A stretch of DNA of 64,000 bases from Thermotogota bacterium (GTDB lineage Bacteria; Thermotogota; Thermotogae; Thermotogales; Thermotogaceae). The stretch's first letter is position 1; the number at the start of each line of letters is the position of its first letter. A program made the position numbers and the translations under genes. Below are positions 1 through 9,508 of the stretch, one piece after another. The stretch lies in the NCBI GenBank assembly GCA_030550515.1, contig JAUQPE010000011.1, positions 243,680 through 307,679 on the forward strand, read 5' to 3'. A model generated the notes under the pieces. That model saw only the letters and a list, made by a program, of their open reading frames with translations. It was not told the origin of the DNA and searched no databases.

Positions 1-227
1 CCGTAAGGGATCTTCCTCACCTCTTCCCATACCCTCTTTTGAAAACAAGTCCCCACAATTTGCGCCTCGAAATCCAATTCCTTTCTGAGGCCGGCCAGGT
101 ATTCTTCTATTTGTCTGAGGATGCCCTGGGGGACATCCCCTGTTCGAACGTTTCTTCCAAGCTCTATCCTCACCACTTTACCGTCTTCGACCAAGACGGA
201 GATGGGACCAAGTGGTGTGAAGATCAA
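1..227 (-). CDS. ogt: Methylated-DNA--protein-cysteine methyltransferase, N-terminal part (cut by window edge)
   Basis: Reading the minus strand from a TTG at 227 gives an open frame of 75 codons that runs off the start of the window. It ends in the residues CFQKRVWEEVRKIPYG, the helix-turn-helix entry typical of O6-alkylguanine-DNA alkyltransferases (F-x-x-x-V-W...I-P-x-G). These repair alkylated guanine by moving the alkyl group to a cysteine in a PCHR motif; that motif would lie outside this window. The TTG start is chosen because AGGAGGT sits about six bases upstream on the minus strand. A TATAAT box (252-247) lies just before that, so the leader would be very short. The gene is divergent from the thiamine pyrophosphokinase operon. 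Family assignment is firm; activity cannot be judged from the fragment. Confidence 0.82.
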   Translation of the reverse strand, partial: MIFTPLGPISVLVEDGKVVRIELGRNVRTGDVPQGILRQIEEYLAGLRKELDFEAQIVGTCFQKRVWEEVRKIPY

Positions 228-246
228 GATCGCACCTCCTGGTAAA

Positions 247-252
247 ATTATA
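247..252 (-). promoter_or_regulatory. Probable -10 box for ogt
   Basis: TATAAT on the minus strand, about 20 bases before the TTG start of ogt. No convincing -35 hexamer lies at 16-18 bases, so this is tentative. The same AT-rich patch reads TAAAATTATAG on the plus strand and could also serve the divergent operon. Confidence 0.35.
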
Positions 253-277
253 GCAGTCTTGCTTGAAAGGAGAGATG

Positions 278-892
278 ATGGTGATCTGTTTTTTCGCAAA
301 CGGAATGTATTCCGAGGAAGACATTCCTGTTTCGATCTGTGAAAAGATCGTGGCGGTGGACGGTGGTGCCAACTTTCTCAGAAAGAAGTCGATAGTGCCT
401 CACTTGTTCGTGGGAGACGCCGATTCTGTGACGCCTCAGACCATGGAATGGTTGAAAGAGAACAACGTGGAGATCAAGCTCTTCCCTGAAGAGAAAGACG
501 AAATAGATCTGGAACTCGCGTTGATGATGTTCCCAGAAGAAGAAAAGATCGTCTACGGATGGCAGGGTGACAGGTACGACATGTTCCTCGCACTGTTACA
601 CCTGTTGAAACGCTTCAAGAACACCACCCTTTGGTCTTCGAACTTGTTGGTGGGATACGTGGAAGGGGAAAAGGTTTTGGCGGCCGAGCCTGGAGAGAAG
701 TGGTCGATCCTGCCTTTAGGTGGAGACGCGGAAGGTGTGACTCTCGAAGGTTTCAAGTACACTTTAAAGGATGCCCTAATGCCCATCGACAAACCTTTCG
801 GCGTGAGCAACGTGGCTCTTGAAAGAGCTGTCAAAATAAAGGTGGAGAAGGGAGGGGTCGTTTACTTCCGATGGAAGAGAGAACCGTCGTGA
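278..892 (+). CDS. thiN: Thiamine pyrophosphokinase
   Basis: About 204 residues. Motifs of the family are visible: DGGAN near residue 28, GDADS near 46, the [11 protein letters not shown] stretch near 70, and GWQGDRYDM near 95. These bind thiamine, ATP and magnesium for transfer of pyrophosphate onto thiamine, giving the cofactor TPP. The protein is cytosolic. The frame is open from a TTG at 263, but AAAGGAGAG at 266-274 best serves the ATG at 278 (the ATG at 275 is also possible). The last 22 bases overlap dxr, so the two genes are probably translationally coupled. TPP is needed for DXP synthase, the step before dxr, which gives a metabolic reason for the pairing; that link is inference. Confidence 0.85.
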   Translation: MVICFFANGMYSEEDIPVSICEKIVAVDGGANFLRKKSIVPHLFVGDADSVTPQTMEWLKENNVEIKLFPEEKDEIDLELALMMFPEEEKIVYGWQGDRYDMFLALLHLLKRFKNTTLWSSNLLVGYVEGEKVLAAEPGEKWSILPLGGDAEGVTLEGFKYTLKDALMPIDKPFGVSNVALERAVKIKVEKGGVVYFRWKREPS

Positions 893-2013
893 TACTCGGG
901 GTCACCGGATCCATAGGTAGACAAACCCTCGATGTCATAGAACACGAGAAAGGCTTCAGACTCGTGGGGATCTCTTTTCACAGAAATGTCGATTTCGCAA
1001 AGAAAGTTGTGGAAAAGTTCGGCGTGACGAACGTGGTGGTGACCAGCGAGGTGAGCGTGGACCTCCCGGGGATAAGAATTTGGAGGGGTGTCGAGGGATT
1101 GAGGGGGATGTTGGAGGAACTCAAACCTGATATAACGGTGATCGCGATCTCCGGTTTCGACGCCTTGGAAGCGGTTTTGATAGCGATAGAAAACTCGAAA
1201 AGAGTGTGTCTCGCCAACAAAGAATCCCTCGTATGTGGCGGTTTTCTCGTTAAGGAGAAACTTGCGAAGCACAACACCGAGTTGATACCCGTCGACAGCG
1301 AGCACAACGCCCTCTTTCAGCTGATGGAAGAAGACGTTGAGAGGGTAATCCTCACCGCTTCCGGAGGAGCGTTAAGGGACTGGGATCTCGCCGAGTTACC
1401 TAAAGCCAAGCCCGAAGACGTCTTGAGACATCCCGTGTGGAACATGGGAAACAGGATAACTGTGGATTCCGCAACCATGGTCAACAAGGCCTTTGAAGTC
1501 CTCGAAGCTATGGAACTGTTCGGCCTGCCGTTCGAAAAGATAGAGGTCAAGATCCACAGGGAAGGTCTCGTGCACGGAATGTTGGTGTTGCCGGATGGGA
1601 ACGTGAAGGTCTTGCTTTCGAAGGCGGATATGCGTATACCGATAAGTTACGCCCTCTCGTATCCGAACCGGATGAGGTTGAAAGACGCCGTTGTCGAACT
1701 CTCCGGAAGATCTCTGGTTTTGTCCTTTGAGGATCCAGACCCAAAAAGATACCCTGCCTTTTTCTTGGTGGGTCACATAAAACACTCTTACCGCGACAGG
1801 ATCGCCTACAACGCGGCCGACGAGGTCGCCGTGGAAGCCTTTTTGAAGGGTAAAATAAGTTTCGGATGCATACACGCGATCATGGAGAAAACGCTGGAGA
1901 GGATGACACCTTTCCCTGAGCCACAAAGTTTGGAAGAGGTGAAGGTTCTTCACGAACTTTCAAAAAGAGAAGCGGAAAGGGTGGAAGAATGGTTGTCGTC
2001 TACTTCGTGTTGA
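871..2013 (+). CDS. dxr: 1-deoxy-D-xylulose 5-phosphate reductoisomerase
   Basis: 380 residues, usual for the family. Converts DXP to 2-C-methyl-D-erythritol 4-phosphate with NADPH, the committing step of the non-mevalonate isoprenoid route. The NADPH-binding loop GVTGSIG is at residues 10-16. Metal and substrate motifs [11 protein letters not shown] and [10 protein letters not shown] follow in the middle, and the C-terminal helical domain ends the protein. The ATG at 871 lies inside the end of thiN, and the gene's end overlaps the site-2 protease gene by 25 bases. That fits one operon with ispG three genes on. Confidence 0.96.
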   Translation: MEERTVVILGVTGSIGRQTLDVIEHEKGFRLVGISFHRNVDFAKKVVEKFGVTNVVVTSEVSVDLPGIRIWRGVEGLRGMLEELKPDITVIAISGFDALEAVLIAIENSKRVCLANKESLVCGGFLVKEKLAKHNTELIPVDSEHNALFQLMEEDVERVILTASGGALRDWDLAELPKAKPEDVLRHPVWNMGNRITVDSATMVNKAFEVLEAMELFGLPFEKIEVKIHREGLVHGMLVLPDGNVKVLLSKADMRIPISYALSYPNRMRLKDAVVELSGRSLVLSFEDPDPKRYPAFFLVGHIKHSYRDRIAYNAADEVAVEAFLKGKISFGCIHAIMEKTLERMTPFPEPQSLEEVKVLHELSKREAERVEEWLSSTSC

Positions 2014-3470
2014 TATTAACTGGCATCGTCACGGTCCACGAGCTAGGGCATTACCTTTTCGCACGACTCTTCAAAGTGAAGGTCTTGGAGTTTGCCTTCG
2101 GTTTCGGTCCCAAGCTCTTTTCCGTGAAGGGAAAAGAAACTGTCTTCCGCTTCAACGTCTTCCCGATAGGTGGGTACGTGCGCATGCTGGGAGAAGAGGG
2201 AGAAGTGGTTGAAGAGGAGGAGAGAAGCTTTTACGGAAAACCAGCGTGGCAGCGATTGCTCATAACGCTTGCGGGCCCTCTTTTCTCCATAGTGGCCGGG
2301 TACCTCCTCTTTGTACCCATCACGCTGAGGTGGGGAATAAACCTTCCAGGAATAGACAGAGTGCTCCCAAACAGTCCAGCAGAAGAGGCTGGTTTGATGC
2401 CGGGTGACGTCGTTTACTCCGTGAACGACAAGATTGCGTTCGACACGAGCGTCGTTTCACGCGAGGTGGAAAAGGGAAAAACCCTGAAGCTCGTGGTTGC
2501 CCGGGATGGTCACAAAGTGACGCTTTGGGTGACTCCAAGGATTTATCCGCCAACGCGCGAGCTTTTCCTCGAAAGCGCGGAGGGAGACCCTCGCGGAAGA
2601 TTCTTGGAGGTCAAGAACGGTGAGGGTTTGGATTCTCTGAAGGATCGGATCAACGAGTACGTCGTGCTTTCGTTCGAGGGTGGAGAGGTGAAAGGAATCT
2701 TGAAGTCTTTCGTTGAGGCGCCTGCAAGGTACATGATAGGGATCTCTTTCTCGGGTCTTTCGCCGATCTTCCAAAGGGACTTCGACCCTTTCAAAGTAGG
2801 GGACCGAATAGTGGAGGTGGAGGGACAGAGCGTGGGAAGCTGGTCTGATCTCGTGGAGTTGTACCAAAGGATCGTCAAAGGCCGAGACAGCTTGATGGTG
2901 CGCATCCAAGGAGAGGAAGTGGCTTGGTGGAGAGGTCTTTCCGGTGAAACGATGGTGAAAGTGGTGGGAAGTTCCGGTGAAGAAAGGTTGGTCGTGGTCG
3001 AAGCCTCGGTTTTGAGGAAGATCTTGGAGACCCCAGGCGTTCTCAAAGTCTTCACGACGCCTTACAAGCCCGCTGGATTCTTGGAAGTTTTGACGCTTTC
3101 TCTCAAAACTTGCAACTACGTGTTGGTCACGACGATCTCTTCCTTGAAAAACTTTTTCAGCAACGTCAGAACAGGCCAAATCGTCGGTGTGGTGGGTATA
3201 GCGGGCGTCATAGGGCAAGCCGCAAAGACGGGGATGGAAGCGGTCCTCACTCTGGTAGCTGTGATCACGATCAGCCTTGGAGTGATCAACCTCATGCCTC
3301 TTCCTGCCCTCGACGGCGGGAGAATCGTGTTTTCGCTGTTGGAGATTGTGACACGCAAAAGGGTGGATCCAAAACTTGAGAACGTCATACACCTCATTGG
3401 ATTCGTGTTGCTCATGGTGTTCTTCGTCTACATAACCTTCCTGGACATCGGGAGGTTGCTGGGAATGTGA
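1989..3470 (+). CDS. rseP: Site-2 (RseP/MmpA-type) intramembrane zinc metalloprotease
   Basis: 493 residues. The first membrane helix carries HELGH at residues 17-21, the zinc site with its catalytic glutamate. A C-terminal helix carries the LPALDGGR motif that supplies the third zinc ligand. Two PDZ-like regions lie between them, near residues 105-170 and 225-300. The second is unusual because it follows a long charged insert. The family cuts membrane-bound anti-sigma factors and leftover signal peptides. Placement between dxr and ispG is common in bacteria. It overlaps dxr by 25 bases and its stop overlaps the ispG start. Confidence 0.92.
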   Translation: MVVVYFVLILTGIVTVHELGHYLFARLFKVKVLEFAFGFGPKLFSVKGKETVFRFNVFPIGGYVRMLGEEGEVVEEEERSFYGKPAWQRLLITLAGPLFSIVAGYLLFVPITLRWGINLPGIDRVLPNSPAEEAGLMPGDVVYSVNDKIAFDTSVVSREVEKGKTLKLVVARDGHKVTLWVTPRIYPPTRELFLESAEGDPRGRFLEVKNGEGLDSLKDRINEYVVLSFEGGEVKGILKSFVEAPARYMIGISFSGLSPIFQRDFDPFKVGDRIVEVEGQSVGSWSDLVELYQRIVKGRDSLMVRIQGEEVAWWRGLSGETMVKVVGSSGEERLVVVEASVLRKILETPGVLKVFTTPYKPAGFLEVLTLSLKTCNYVLVTTISSLKNFFSNVRTGQIVGVVGIAGVIGQAAKTGMEAVLTLVAVITISLGVINLMPLPALDGGRIVFSLLEIVTRKRVDPKLENVIHLIGFVLLMVFFVYITFLDIGRLLGM

Positions 3471-4504
3471 GGATGAGCAGAGCGGTGAAAGTTGGAAACG
3501 TTGTGATCGGTGGCGGAAATCCGGTCGTAATCCAATCCATGACCACCACCAAAACCGCCAATGTGGAAGCGACGGTGGAACAGATAAAGAGGCTCGAAAA
3601 AGCCGGTTGCGAACTGGTGAGAGCAGCCGTTCAGGATGAAGAAGACGCAAAGGCTATAAGGGAGATAAAAGAACGTATCACGATTCCAATCGTGGCTGAC
3701 ATCCAGTTCGATCACAAGTTGGCCATTCTGTCGATAGAGAACGGAGCGAACAAGATAAGGATAAATCCCGGCAACATCAGCCAGAGAGGCGTGAAAGACG
3801 TGATCTTAGTTGCAAAAGAGAGAGGTGTGCCCATAAGAGTTGGGGCCAACACAGGTTCGCTCAAGAGGAAAACGTCCGAAAGATGGTTGGATCTGGCCGA
3901 GTCAGCCCTGGAAGAAGTGAGGTTGTTGGAAAAAGAAGGGTTCTACGACATAGTAGTCTCTGTCAAAAGCCCGGATGTCTGGGAAACGATAAAAGCAAAC
4001 GAATACATCGCGGAAAAGGTGGATTACCCGATACACCTGGGGGTGACGGAGGCGGGAACGTACGAGACGGCGGTGGTGAAGTCCTCTATGGCACTCGGCT
4101 ACCTCCTCGCTGAAGGTATAGGTGACACCATCAGGGTTTCCATAGCGGGCGATCCGGTTCGTGAAGTGGTGGTTGCAAAGAAAATCCTGATGAGTCTCGG
4201 TTTGAGAGAGGGTGTGGAAGTGATCGCCTGTCCCATGTGTGGCAGAGCGCAAATCGACGTTGAAAACATAGCGCGTGAAGTGGAAGAGAAGTTTTTCCAT
4301 CTCAACAAGAAATTGAAGATAGCCATCATGGGATGCGTGGTGAACGGTGTCGGTGAAGGAAGGGATGCGGATATAGGTGTGGCTGGTATGAAAGACGGAG
4401 CGGTGCTTTTCGTGAAAGGCGAGATAATCGGAAAAGTCTCAAAGGAGGAAATCCTGGGAGAGCTTGATCTTCGAGTTCGGGAGATTCTCAAGGGGGCGGT
4501 TTGA
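3467..4504 (+). CDS. ispG: 4-hydroxy-3-methylbut-2-en-1-yl diphosphate synthase (flavodoxin/ferredoxin dependent)
   Basis: 345 residues from a GTG that overlaps the rseP stop; an ATG at 3473 is an alternative. Reduces methylerythritol cyclodiphosphate to HMBPP in the non-mevalonate pathway. The short bacterial form is seen: a TIM-barrel N-terminus ([25 protein letters not shown]) and a C-terminal iron-sulfur domain. Cys255 and Cys258 (CPMC) and Cys290 ([10 protein letters not shown]) are the expected [4Fe-4S] ligands. Electrons would come from a ferredoxin; one is encoded at 35071-35253. ispG is followed without a gap by the CBS-ACT gene. Confidence 0.96.
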   Translation: MRMSRAVKVGNVVIGGGNPVVIQSMTTTKTANVEATVEQIKRLEKAGCELVRAAVQDEEDAKAIREIKERITIPIVADIQFDHKLAILSIENGANKIRINPGNISQRGVKDVILVAKERGVPIRVGANTGSLKRKTSERWLDLAESALEEVRLLEKEGFYDIVVSVKSPDVWETIKANEYIAEKVDYPIHLGVTEAGTYETAVVKSSMALGYLLAEGIGDTIRVSIAGDPVREVVVAKKILMSLGLREGVEVIACPMCGRAQIDVENIAREVEEKFFHLNKKLKIAIMGCVVNGVGEGRDADIGVAGMKDGAVLFVKGEIIGKVSKEEILGELDLRVREILKGAV

Positions 4505-5110
4505 ATGGAAATAAGAAGGTGGATCACGAAAGATTTTCCGGTGGTCACTAAAGGTGCGCTCGTGAGGGAAGTTTTGAACAAGATGAGGATGTTTTCGGTT
4601 GATTCTTGCCTGGTGGTGGATGAGGGAGGGCACTTCATGGGTATCGTACACAAGAACGACCTATCTTCGTTGGATTTGGAGGAGCCAGTGGACAGTGTGG
4701 TCTTCCTACCGGACTTCTACGTCCACGAAAACGAGGAGATAATCCACGCACTGCTGTTCTTCTTGGAGAACCAAGAGCCGTACCTTCCAGTGATAGACGA
4801 CGAGATGAAGTTGAAAGGTGTGGTGAGCTTGCACGATTTCCTGGAGGCGATGATGGAAGCTTTGGCCATGGACTCTCCCGGGATCAGGATACACCTTTCT
4901 CTCGAGGATCGACCCGGGGCACTCAAGAGAGTGGTGGACGTTCTCGCCGAAAACAGCTTGAACATTTTATCCGTGATCACGCTCAGGCGAAGGGATAAAG
5001 AGAGAGACGTGGTGATCAAAGTGGACGCGAGGGACAAGAATACAATCGAGGAGTTGTTGAAGAGTTACGGTATCCGCTACGAAAAACTCGTTGAAGAAGA
5101 GGGGTTCTGA
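4505..5110 (+). CDS. CBS-pair and ACT domain protein, function unknown
   Basis: 201 residues. Two CBS motifs occupy about residues 1-115 (FSVDSCLVVDEGGHFMGIV and YLPVIDDEMKLKGVV). An ACT domain fills about 125-195 (HLSLEDRPGALKRVVDVLAE). Both domain types bind small ligands, adenine nucleotides for CBS and often amino acids for ACT, so this is a stand-alone sensor with no catalytic domain. It starts one base after the ispG stop and its own stop overlaps the uppP start (TGATG). That wedges it between two steps of isoprenoid-lipid metabolism, so a regulatory role there is a reasonable guess, not shown. Confidence 0.8.
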   Translation: MEIRRWITKDFPVVTKGALVREVLNKMRMFSVDSCLVVDEGGHFMGIVHKNDLSSLDLEEPVDSVVFLPDFYVHENEEIIHALLFFLENQEPYLPVIDDEMKLKGVVSLHDFLEAMMEALAMDSPGIRIHLSLEDRPGALKRVVDVLAENSLNILSVITLRRRDKERDVVIKVDARDKNTIEELLKSYGIRYEKLVEEEGF

Positions 5111-5823
5111 TGGATAAAATCCTGGGGATGGTACAAGGATTGACGGAGTTCTTACCAGTTTCGAGTTCGGGCCATCTGGTTTTTTTGTCGCAAGCACTAA
5201 ACATCAACGTCGCTGGTGTACATCAGATCGCTCTTCTGCATCTCGGAACATTTCTGGCGGTGTTCCTCTTTTCTTTCCGTGTTTTGAGGAGAATTTTTCA
5301 TAATTTAAAAGTATTAATCAATCTAATCATTTCGACGATACCGGCTGCACTCGCGGGCCTTTTGTTCGAAGAAAAGATAGACGCTTTCTTCTCCGGGTTG
5401 GAATTTCTTCCCGCCTTCTTCTCCATAACGGCCGTGGTTTTATCCCTGACGAAGAACTTGGACGGGAAAAAATGTCTGACCGATATGACTTGGGGAGATG
5501 CCCTCTTGGTCGGCTTGGCACAAGCGTTGGCCATTTTACCAGGCGTCTCCAGGAGCGGGATCACCGTCTCCACATTACTTTTTCTCGGTTTGAAAAGGTC
5601 GGACGCCGTGCAATACTCGTTCCTCATGTCGCTTCCGGTGATCCTAGGGGCGGGGTTGCTCAGCCTCAAGGAGGTTTCCTTTGCGCCGTCTCCTTTCCTT
5701 CTCTCCTTCTCCTTTGGGTTGGTTGCCCTGATGTGGCTCGCAAGGTCCGTGAAATCCGGAGACTTTTGGAAATTCTCCTACTACTGCCTGTTCATGGCTG
5801 TTGTAAGTTACTTCGCGGGGTGA
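5110..5823 (+). CDS. uppP: Undecaprenyl-diphosphatase (BacA/UppP)
   Basis: 237 residues and strongly hydrophobic with about seven or eight membrane helices. Removes a phosphate from undecaprenyl diphosphate to recycle the lipid carrier for cell-wall polymers; also gives bacitracin tolerance. Signature regions are present: QGLTEFLPVSSSGHL at residues 9-23 and PGVSRSG near 145. Shorter than the 260-270 residues common in other phyla, with the loss in loops. Its start overlaps the CBS-ACT stop. It belongs logically with dxr and ispG, which supply the isoprenoid chain. Confidence 0.93.
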   Translation: MDKILGMVQGLTEFLPVSSSGHLVFLSQALNINVAGVHQIALLHLGTFLAVFLFSFRVLRRIFHNLKVLINLIISTIPAALAGLLFEEKIDAFFSGLEFLPAFFSITAVVLSLTKNLDGKKCLTDMTWGDALLVGLAQALAILPGVSRSGITVSTLLFLGLKRSDAVQYSFLMSLPVILGAGLLSLKEVSFAPSPFLLSFSFGLVALMWLARSVKSGDFWKFSYYCLFMAVVSYFAG

Positions 5824-5828
5824 GAACG

Positions 5829-6452
5829 ATGAGATTGGTTTTTTTGATGGCCGGAGGGAGCGTTTATATCCCAGACAGGGTGAACGCTTATTTTTCCACC
5901 GTCGTGTGCCTGGAACACGATGGACGCGTGATAGTCGTGGACCCGGGTAACCTTCCTTCGATCGACGAGTACGAAAAGACGTTCAAAGAACATGGTTTGA
6001 AACCAGAAGACGTGACGGACGTTCTGTTGACACATGTCCACCTAGACCACATTTTCAATTCGATCTTTTTCGAAAATGCGATCGTTTACGTTCACGAATC
6101 CTTCAAAACGAAAGACTACAAGTCTTTCGGTCTCTTCTATGGAAAGGTGTACAGCTGGGTGATCGATTCCTGGAAAAACGTCGAGTTTCTGAAGGGAGGG
6201 GAGAGCCTTTTCGGCGGGAAGGTGCGCGTCTTCCACACCCCGTGGCACGCCAGGGAGCACCTGTCGTACCTCGTTCACACGGAGAACGTTGGTAACCTCC
6301 TGATCGCTGGAGACCTTCTCCCGACGAGGCTCAAGTACTATGATATAATCAAAGAGTACGAAAAAGGAGATTCGAAGGTATTCCTCGAGAGTGTTATGGG
6401 TGAAGTGAACACCATAGTCTTTTCACACGATTCACCTTTGGAGGTGAAATGA
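5829..6452 (+). CDS. Metallo-beta-lactamase fold hydrolase
   Basis: 207 residues from the ATG at 5829. The same frame is open far upstream, but that part is antisense noise inside uppP. The metal motif T-H-V-H-L-D-H is at residues 68-74, followed by a conserved HTPWHAREHLSYL histidine region, GDLL near residue 160 and a C-terminal FSHDSP histidine. This is the AHL-lactonase/glyoxalase II-like branch; the substrate cannot be told from sequence. It lies six bases after uppP and stops exactly where glgA starts, so it is in the same transcript. Confidence 0.85.
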   Translation: MRLVFLMAGGSVYIPDRVNAYFSTVVCLEHDGRVIVVDPGNLPSIDEYEKTFKEHGLKPEDVTDVLLTHVHLDHIFNSIFFENAIVYVHESFKTKDYKSFGLFYGKVYSWVIDSWKNVEFLKGGESLFGGKVRVFHTPWHAREHLSYLVHTENVGNLLIAGDLLPTRLKYYDIIKEYEKGDSKVFLESVMGEVNTIVFSHDSPLEVK

Positions 6453-7913
6453 ATGAGAGTCGTATACGTCTCTTACGAGGTCTTTCCGTTCGCCAAGGTC
6501 GGAGGTCTTGGTGATGTGGCGGGAGCACTACCCAAGTACCTGAGAAAGCAAGGGGCAGAGGTATTCATCATCATGCCGAAACACAGAATGGTTGAGAAGA
6601 ACGCTGAGAAGTTCGGTTACACGTTGAAAAAAGTCCGTGAAGGGATACCAGTCCCCCACGTGAAAACGAGCGAGACGTTCGACGTTTACGAATCGGTCCT
6701 CCCAGGAACAGATGTCAAGGTTTTCTTCGTAGCCAACGACCACTACTTCTCCTCGGAAGATGTGTATGGGGGGGAGGATCTCGCCGAGCAGACATTGTTC
6801 TTCAGCGCGGCCGTTTTGGAGCTGATCAAAAGCGTTGACCTGAAACCAGATGTGATACACGTGAACGACTGGCAGGTGGCCTTGATTCCTGCGTACCTGA
6901 AGACCTTGTACAGAGATGACCCTTACTTCCAACAGACCTCCACGGTTCTGACCATACACAACCTCGGATATCAAGGAATTTTCGATCCAAATTACCTCTC
7001 GTTCTCGGGGCTCCCCGATTACATCTTCCAGATAGACGGTTTGGAGTTCTACGGGCAACTGAACTTCCTGAAAGGAGGTATCGTTTTCAGCGATGTGATA
7101 AACACTGTCAGCCCCACTTACGCCGAAGAGATACAAACGGAGGAGTTTGGCGAAAAGCTGGACGGAGTCCTGAGGATGAGGTCGAAAGACCTCTATGGTA
7201 TTTTGAACGGGATAGATTACGAGTTCTTCAACCCCTCAACGGACAAGAGGATATACGTTAACTACGACGCAAACCGTGTAGAGCTCAAGCAAGAGAACAA
7301 AATTCGTCTGCAGAAAGAACTTGGACTCCCGGAGAGAGGGGACGTCCCCCTGATAGGTCTGATCAGCAGACTCGTTTCGCAGAAAGGGCTCGATCTCATC
7401 ATGGAGATCATCGACTACTTGATGCTTTTCGACGTTCAGATGGTCTTCCTCGGTACCGGGGAGAAGGAATACGAGAACGCGCTTTTGAAAGTGGGAGAAC
7501 TCTATCCAGACAAGGTCTCCGTGAACATCAAGTTCGACATAGACCTCGCGCAGCGCATATACGCAGGAGCAGATATGTTCCTCATGCCAAGCAAGTACGA
7601 ACCGTGTGGTCTTGGGCAGATGATCAGCATGCGCTACGGGACGATTCCCATCGTGCGTTACACGGGGGGGCTCGCCGATACCGTGAAAGAATACGACGAG
7701 AAAACAATGGAAGGAACCGGGTTCGGCTTCGAAAAGTACGATTCCACCCATCTGATGAAGGCGGTGGCGAGAGCTCTCTACTTCTATACCAAAAAGAAAG
7801 ACCATTGGAAGAGAATCGTTTTGAACGCTATGAGTATGGATTTCTCTTGGGATCGCTCTGCGAAAGACTACATGAACCTCTACAGAAGAGCCATTTCAAA
7901 GGTCAGGAGATGA
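6453..7913 (+). CDS. glgA: Glycogen synthase (ADP-glucose type)
   Basis: 486 residues. GT5 glycosyltransferase with the KVGGLGDVAGALPK nucleotide-sugar motif at residues 14-27, HNLGYQG near 170, the ISRLVSQKGLDL GT-B hinge strand near 308 and PSKYEPCGLGQM near 380. It extends alpha-1,4-glucan from ADP-glucose in the cytosol. Its ATG immediately follows the TGA of the preceding gene, and galT follows 13 bases later. No glgC or glgB is in the window. Confidence 0.95.
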   Translation: MRVVYVSYEVFPFAKVGGLGDVAGALPKYLRKQGAEVFIIMPKHRMVEKNAEKFGYTLKKVREGIPVPHVKTSETFDVYESVLPGTDVKVFFVANDHYFSSEDVYGGEDLAEQTLFFSAAVLELIKSVDLKPDVIHVNDWQVALIPAYLKTLYRDDPYFQQTSTVLTIHNLGYQGIFDPNYLSFSGLPDYIFQIDGLEFYGQLNFLKGGIVFSDVINTVSPTYAEEIQTEEFGEKLDGVLRMRSKDLYGILNGIDYEFFNPSTDKRIYVNYDANRVELKQENKIRLQKELGLPERGDVPLIGLISRLVSQKGLDLIMEIIDYLMLFDVQMVFLGTGEKEYENALLKVGELYPDKVSVNIKFDIDLAQRIYAGADMFLMPSKYEPCGLGQMISMRYGTIPIVRYTGGLADTVKEYDEKTMEGTGFGFEKYDSTHLMKAVARALYFYTKKKDHWKRIVLNAMSMDFSWDRSAKDYMNLYRRAISKVRR

Positions 7914-7926
7914 GGGGGAGTTGGAA

Positions 7927-8928
7927 ATGCCTGAGTTCAGGAAGGATCCGATAACGAAAAGGTGGGTTATCATCGCCGTTGAACGCGCAAGGAGGCCACA
8001 CGATTTTGCGCGGGTTAAAGAGGAGGAAAAGGTATCCGCTTTCTGTCCCTTCGACTACGGCAACGAGCACACCACGCCTCCAGAAGTCCTCGCGTTTCGC
8101 CCCGCGGACACCGATCCGAACACGCCGGGTTGGTGGGTTCGAGTCGTGCCAAACAAGTTTCCTGCCGTCACCCCCTCTGAGTCTTTGAGAAGGTACGGAA
8201 GGGGCATATACGATGCGGCCACAGGGTTTGGGTACCACGACGTGGTGGTGGAGACGCCGGATCACAACACCCACCTCGCTTTGATGGATTACAAGAACGT
8301 GGAGGAGGTTATCTGGGCTTACAAGATTCGTTACGAACAGATCATGAAGGATGAAAAGGTGAAATACATCTTGATCTTCAAAAATCACGGAAAAGATGCG
8401 GGAGCTTCTCTCAGCCACCCCCACAGCCAGATCATAGCCGTTCCCATCATGCCAAAGAGAGTTCTGGAGGAACTCGATGGCGCGAAAGAGTACTACGACT
8501 ACAAAGAAAGGTGTCCTTTCTGTGACGTGATAGACGAGGAGAGAAGGGAGAGGGAGAGGGTTGTGGAAGAGAACGAGCACTTCTTAGCGATAGAACCCTT
8601 CGCCTCCAGGTTTCCCTTCGAAACTTGGATATTGCCCAAACGCCACATGAACAGCTTTCACATGATCTCCGAAGCTGAGGTGACCTCGCTCGCAAAGATG
8701 CTAAAGAACGTGCTCTACAGAATACACGTTGTCTTGGACAATCCTCCCTACAACTTCTTGATCCACACGGCTCCCACGACCTTGGAGGGAAAGGACTACT
8801 ACCACTGGCACATCGAGATATTCCCTCGACTCACCAAAGTGGCAGGATTTGAGTGGGGAACCGGGTTTTACATAAACCCTGTTCCTCCGGAAGATGCCGC
8901 ACGCTACCTTAGGGAAGTCACAGTGTAG
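7927..8928 (+). CDS. galT: Galactose-1-phosphate uridylyltransferase
   Basis: 333 residues from the ATG at 7927; a TTG at 7921 is too close to the GAGGGGGAG ribosome site. Interconverts UDP-glucose and galactose-1-phosphate with glucose-1-phosphate and UDP-galactose. The active site HPHSQ with its nucleophilic histidine lies near residue 165. A CPFC pair near 195 and the second HIT-like H-x-H motif (YYHWHIEIFPR) near 300 give the usual metal sites. Last gene of the operon that starts at thiN; galK and galE are not in the window. Confidence 0.93.
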   Translation: MPEFRKDPITKRWVIIAVERARRPHDFARVKEEEKVSAFCPFDYGNEHTTPPEVLAFRPADTDPNTPGWWVRVVPNKFPAVTPSESLRRYGRGIYDAATGFGYHDVVVETPDHNTHLALMDYKNVEEVIWAYKIRYEQIMKDEKVKYILIFKNHGKDAGASLSHPHSQIIAVPIMPKRVLEELDGAKEYYDYKERCPFCDVIDEERRERERVVEENEHFLAIEPFASRFPFETWILPKRHMNSFHMISEAEVTSLAKMLKNVLYRIHVVLDNPPYNFLIHTAPTTLEGKDYYHWHIEIFPRLTKVAGFEWGTGFYINPVPPEDAARYLREVTV

Positions 8929-8958
8929 TTGATAGCGGAATCCAGAATGTGGTAAAAT
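8929..8958 (+). promoter_or_regulatory. Predicted promoter for spoVS
   Basis: TTGATA at 8929-8934 and TAAAAT at 8953-8958 are separated by 18 bases. The -10 box ends 37 bases before the spoVS ATG. It directly follows the galT stop, so spoVS appears to have its own housekeeping-type promoter. Confidence 0.55.
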
Positions 8959-8995
8959 TCCAAAGAAATTCTCGTGTATGAGGAGGAATGGTAAA

Positions 8996-9268
8996 ATGGA
9001 AATCCTGAAAGTTAGTTCGAACTCGAATCCCAACAAGGTGGCGGGTGCCATCGCTGGGTCTCTCTCGAAAGCCGAAAAAGTGGAGATCCAGGCGATAGGA
9101 GCTGGGGCAGTAAACCAAGCGGTGAAAGCCTTGGCGGTGGCTAGGAGGTTCCTCGAAGAATCCGGGAAAGATCTGTACGTGGTACCAGGTTTCATCGAAA
9201 TCAAGATAGGAGAGGACGTGAGAACGGGCATTTCCTTCAAGGTTTTCTTGGAGAACAGTAAAAAATGA
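8996..9268 (+). CDS. spoVS: SpoVS-family (Alba-like) protein
   Basis: 90 residues, starting EILKVSSNSNPNKVAGAIAG, closely matching the SpoVS family of 86-90 residues. The core AEKVEIQAIGAGAVNQAVKALA is the conserved part. SpoVS adopts an Alba-like fold and in Bacillus controls division and sporulation; in non-sporing bacteria its role is unknown, with nucleic-acid binding the usual suggestion. The start at 8996 is set by AGGAGG at 8981-8986; an upstream in-frame ATG at 8978 would lie before that site. It has its own promoter and is not coupled to galT. Confidence 0.88.
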   Translation: MEILKVSSNSNPNKVAGAIAGSLSKAEKVEIQAIGAGAVNQAVKALAVARRFLEESGKDLYVVPGFIEIKIGEDVRTGISFKVFLENSKK

Positions 9269-9271
9269 GAA

Positions 9272-9508
9272 ATGCTCTCCGATGCGCTGAACGAGATAAT
9301 CAGGGCAGCCAACGAGGACGAACGAATAAGGAGTATCATAGTCCAGCTGTTCTCCATGACGGATGAGGAAAGAGAGGTCTTCAAGAAAAAAGTGATGCTC
9401 TATTTCATAGATAAAGACTCAGACGCGGACGTTGAAGCTTTCAAGTTTTTCAAACTGGTTATAGAAAACATAGATTTGTTAGCTGAGAAACTCAATCTAG
9501 AAAAATGA
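9272..9508 (+). CDS. Small conserved-looking protein of unknown function
   Basis: 78 residues, acidic and mostly predicted helix (ALNEIIRAANEDERIRSIIV, then MTDEEREVFKKK). There is no cysteine, membrane segment or recognised motif. It starts three bases after the spoVS stop behind a weak ribosome site, so it is probably co-transcribed and coupled. Its last 17 bases overlap the 3-prime end of the unknown gene on the other strand. I do not recognise a family; codon use resembles its neighbours, so it is likely real. Confidence 0.6.
   Translation: MLSDALNEIIRAANEDERIRSIIVQLFSMTDEEREVFKKKVMLYFIDKDSDADVEAFKFFKLVIENIDLLAEKLNLEK

Noticed and set aside
5472..5828. N-terminal extension of the metallo-beta-lactamase-fold protein inside uppP
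   Set aside because: Arg/Gly-rich, lies over conserved uppP codons, and a normal start with family-like N-terminus exists at 5829.
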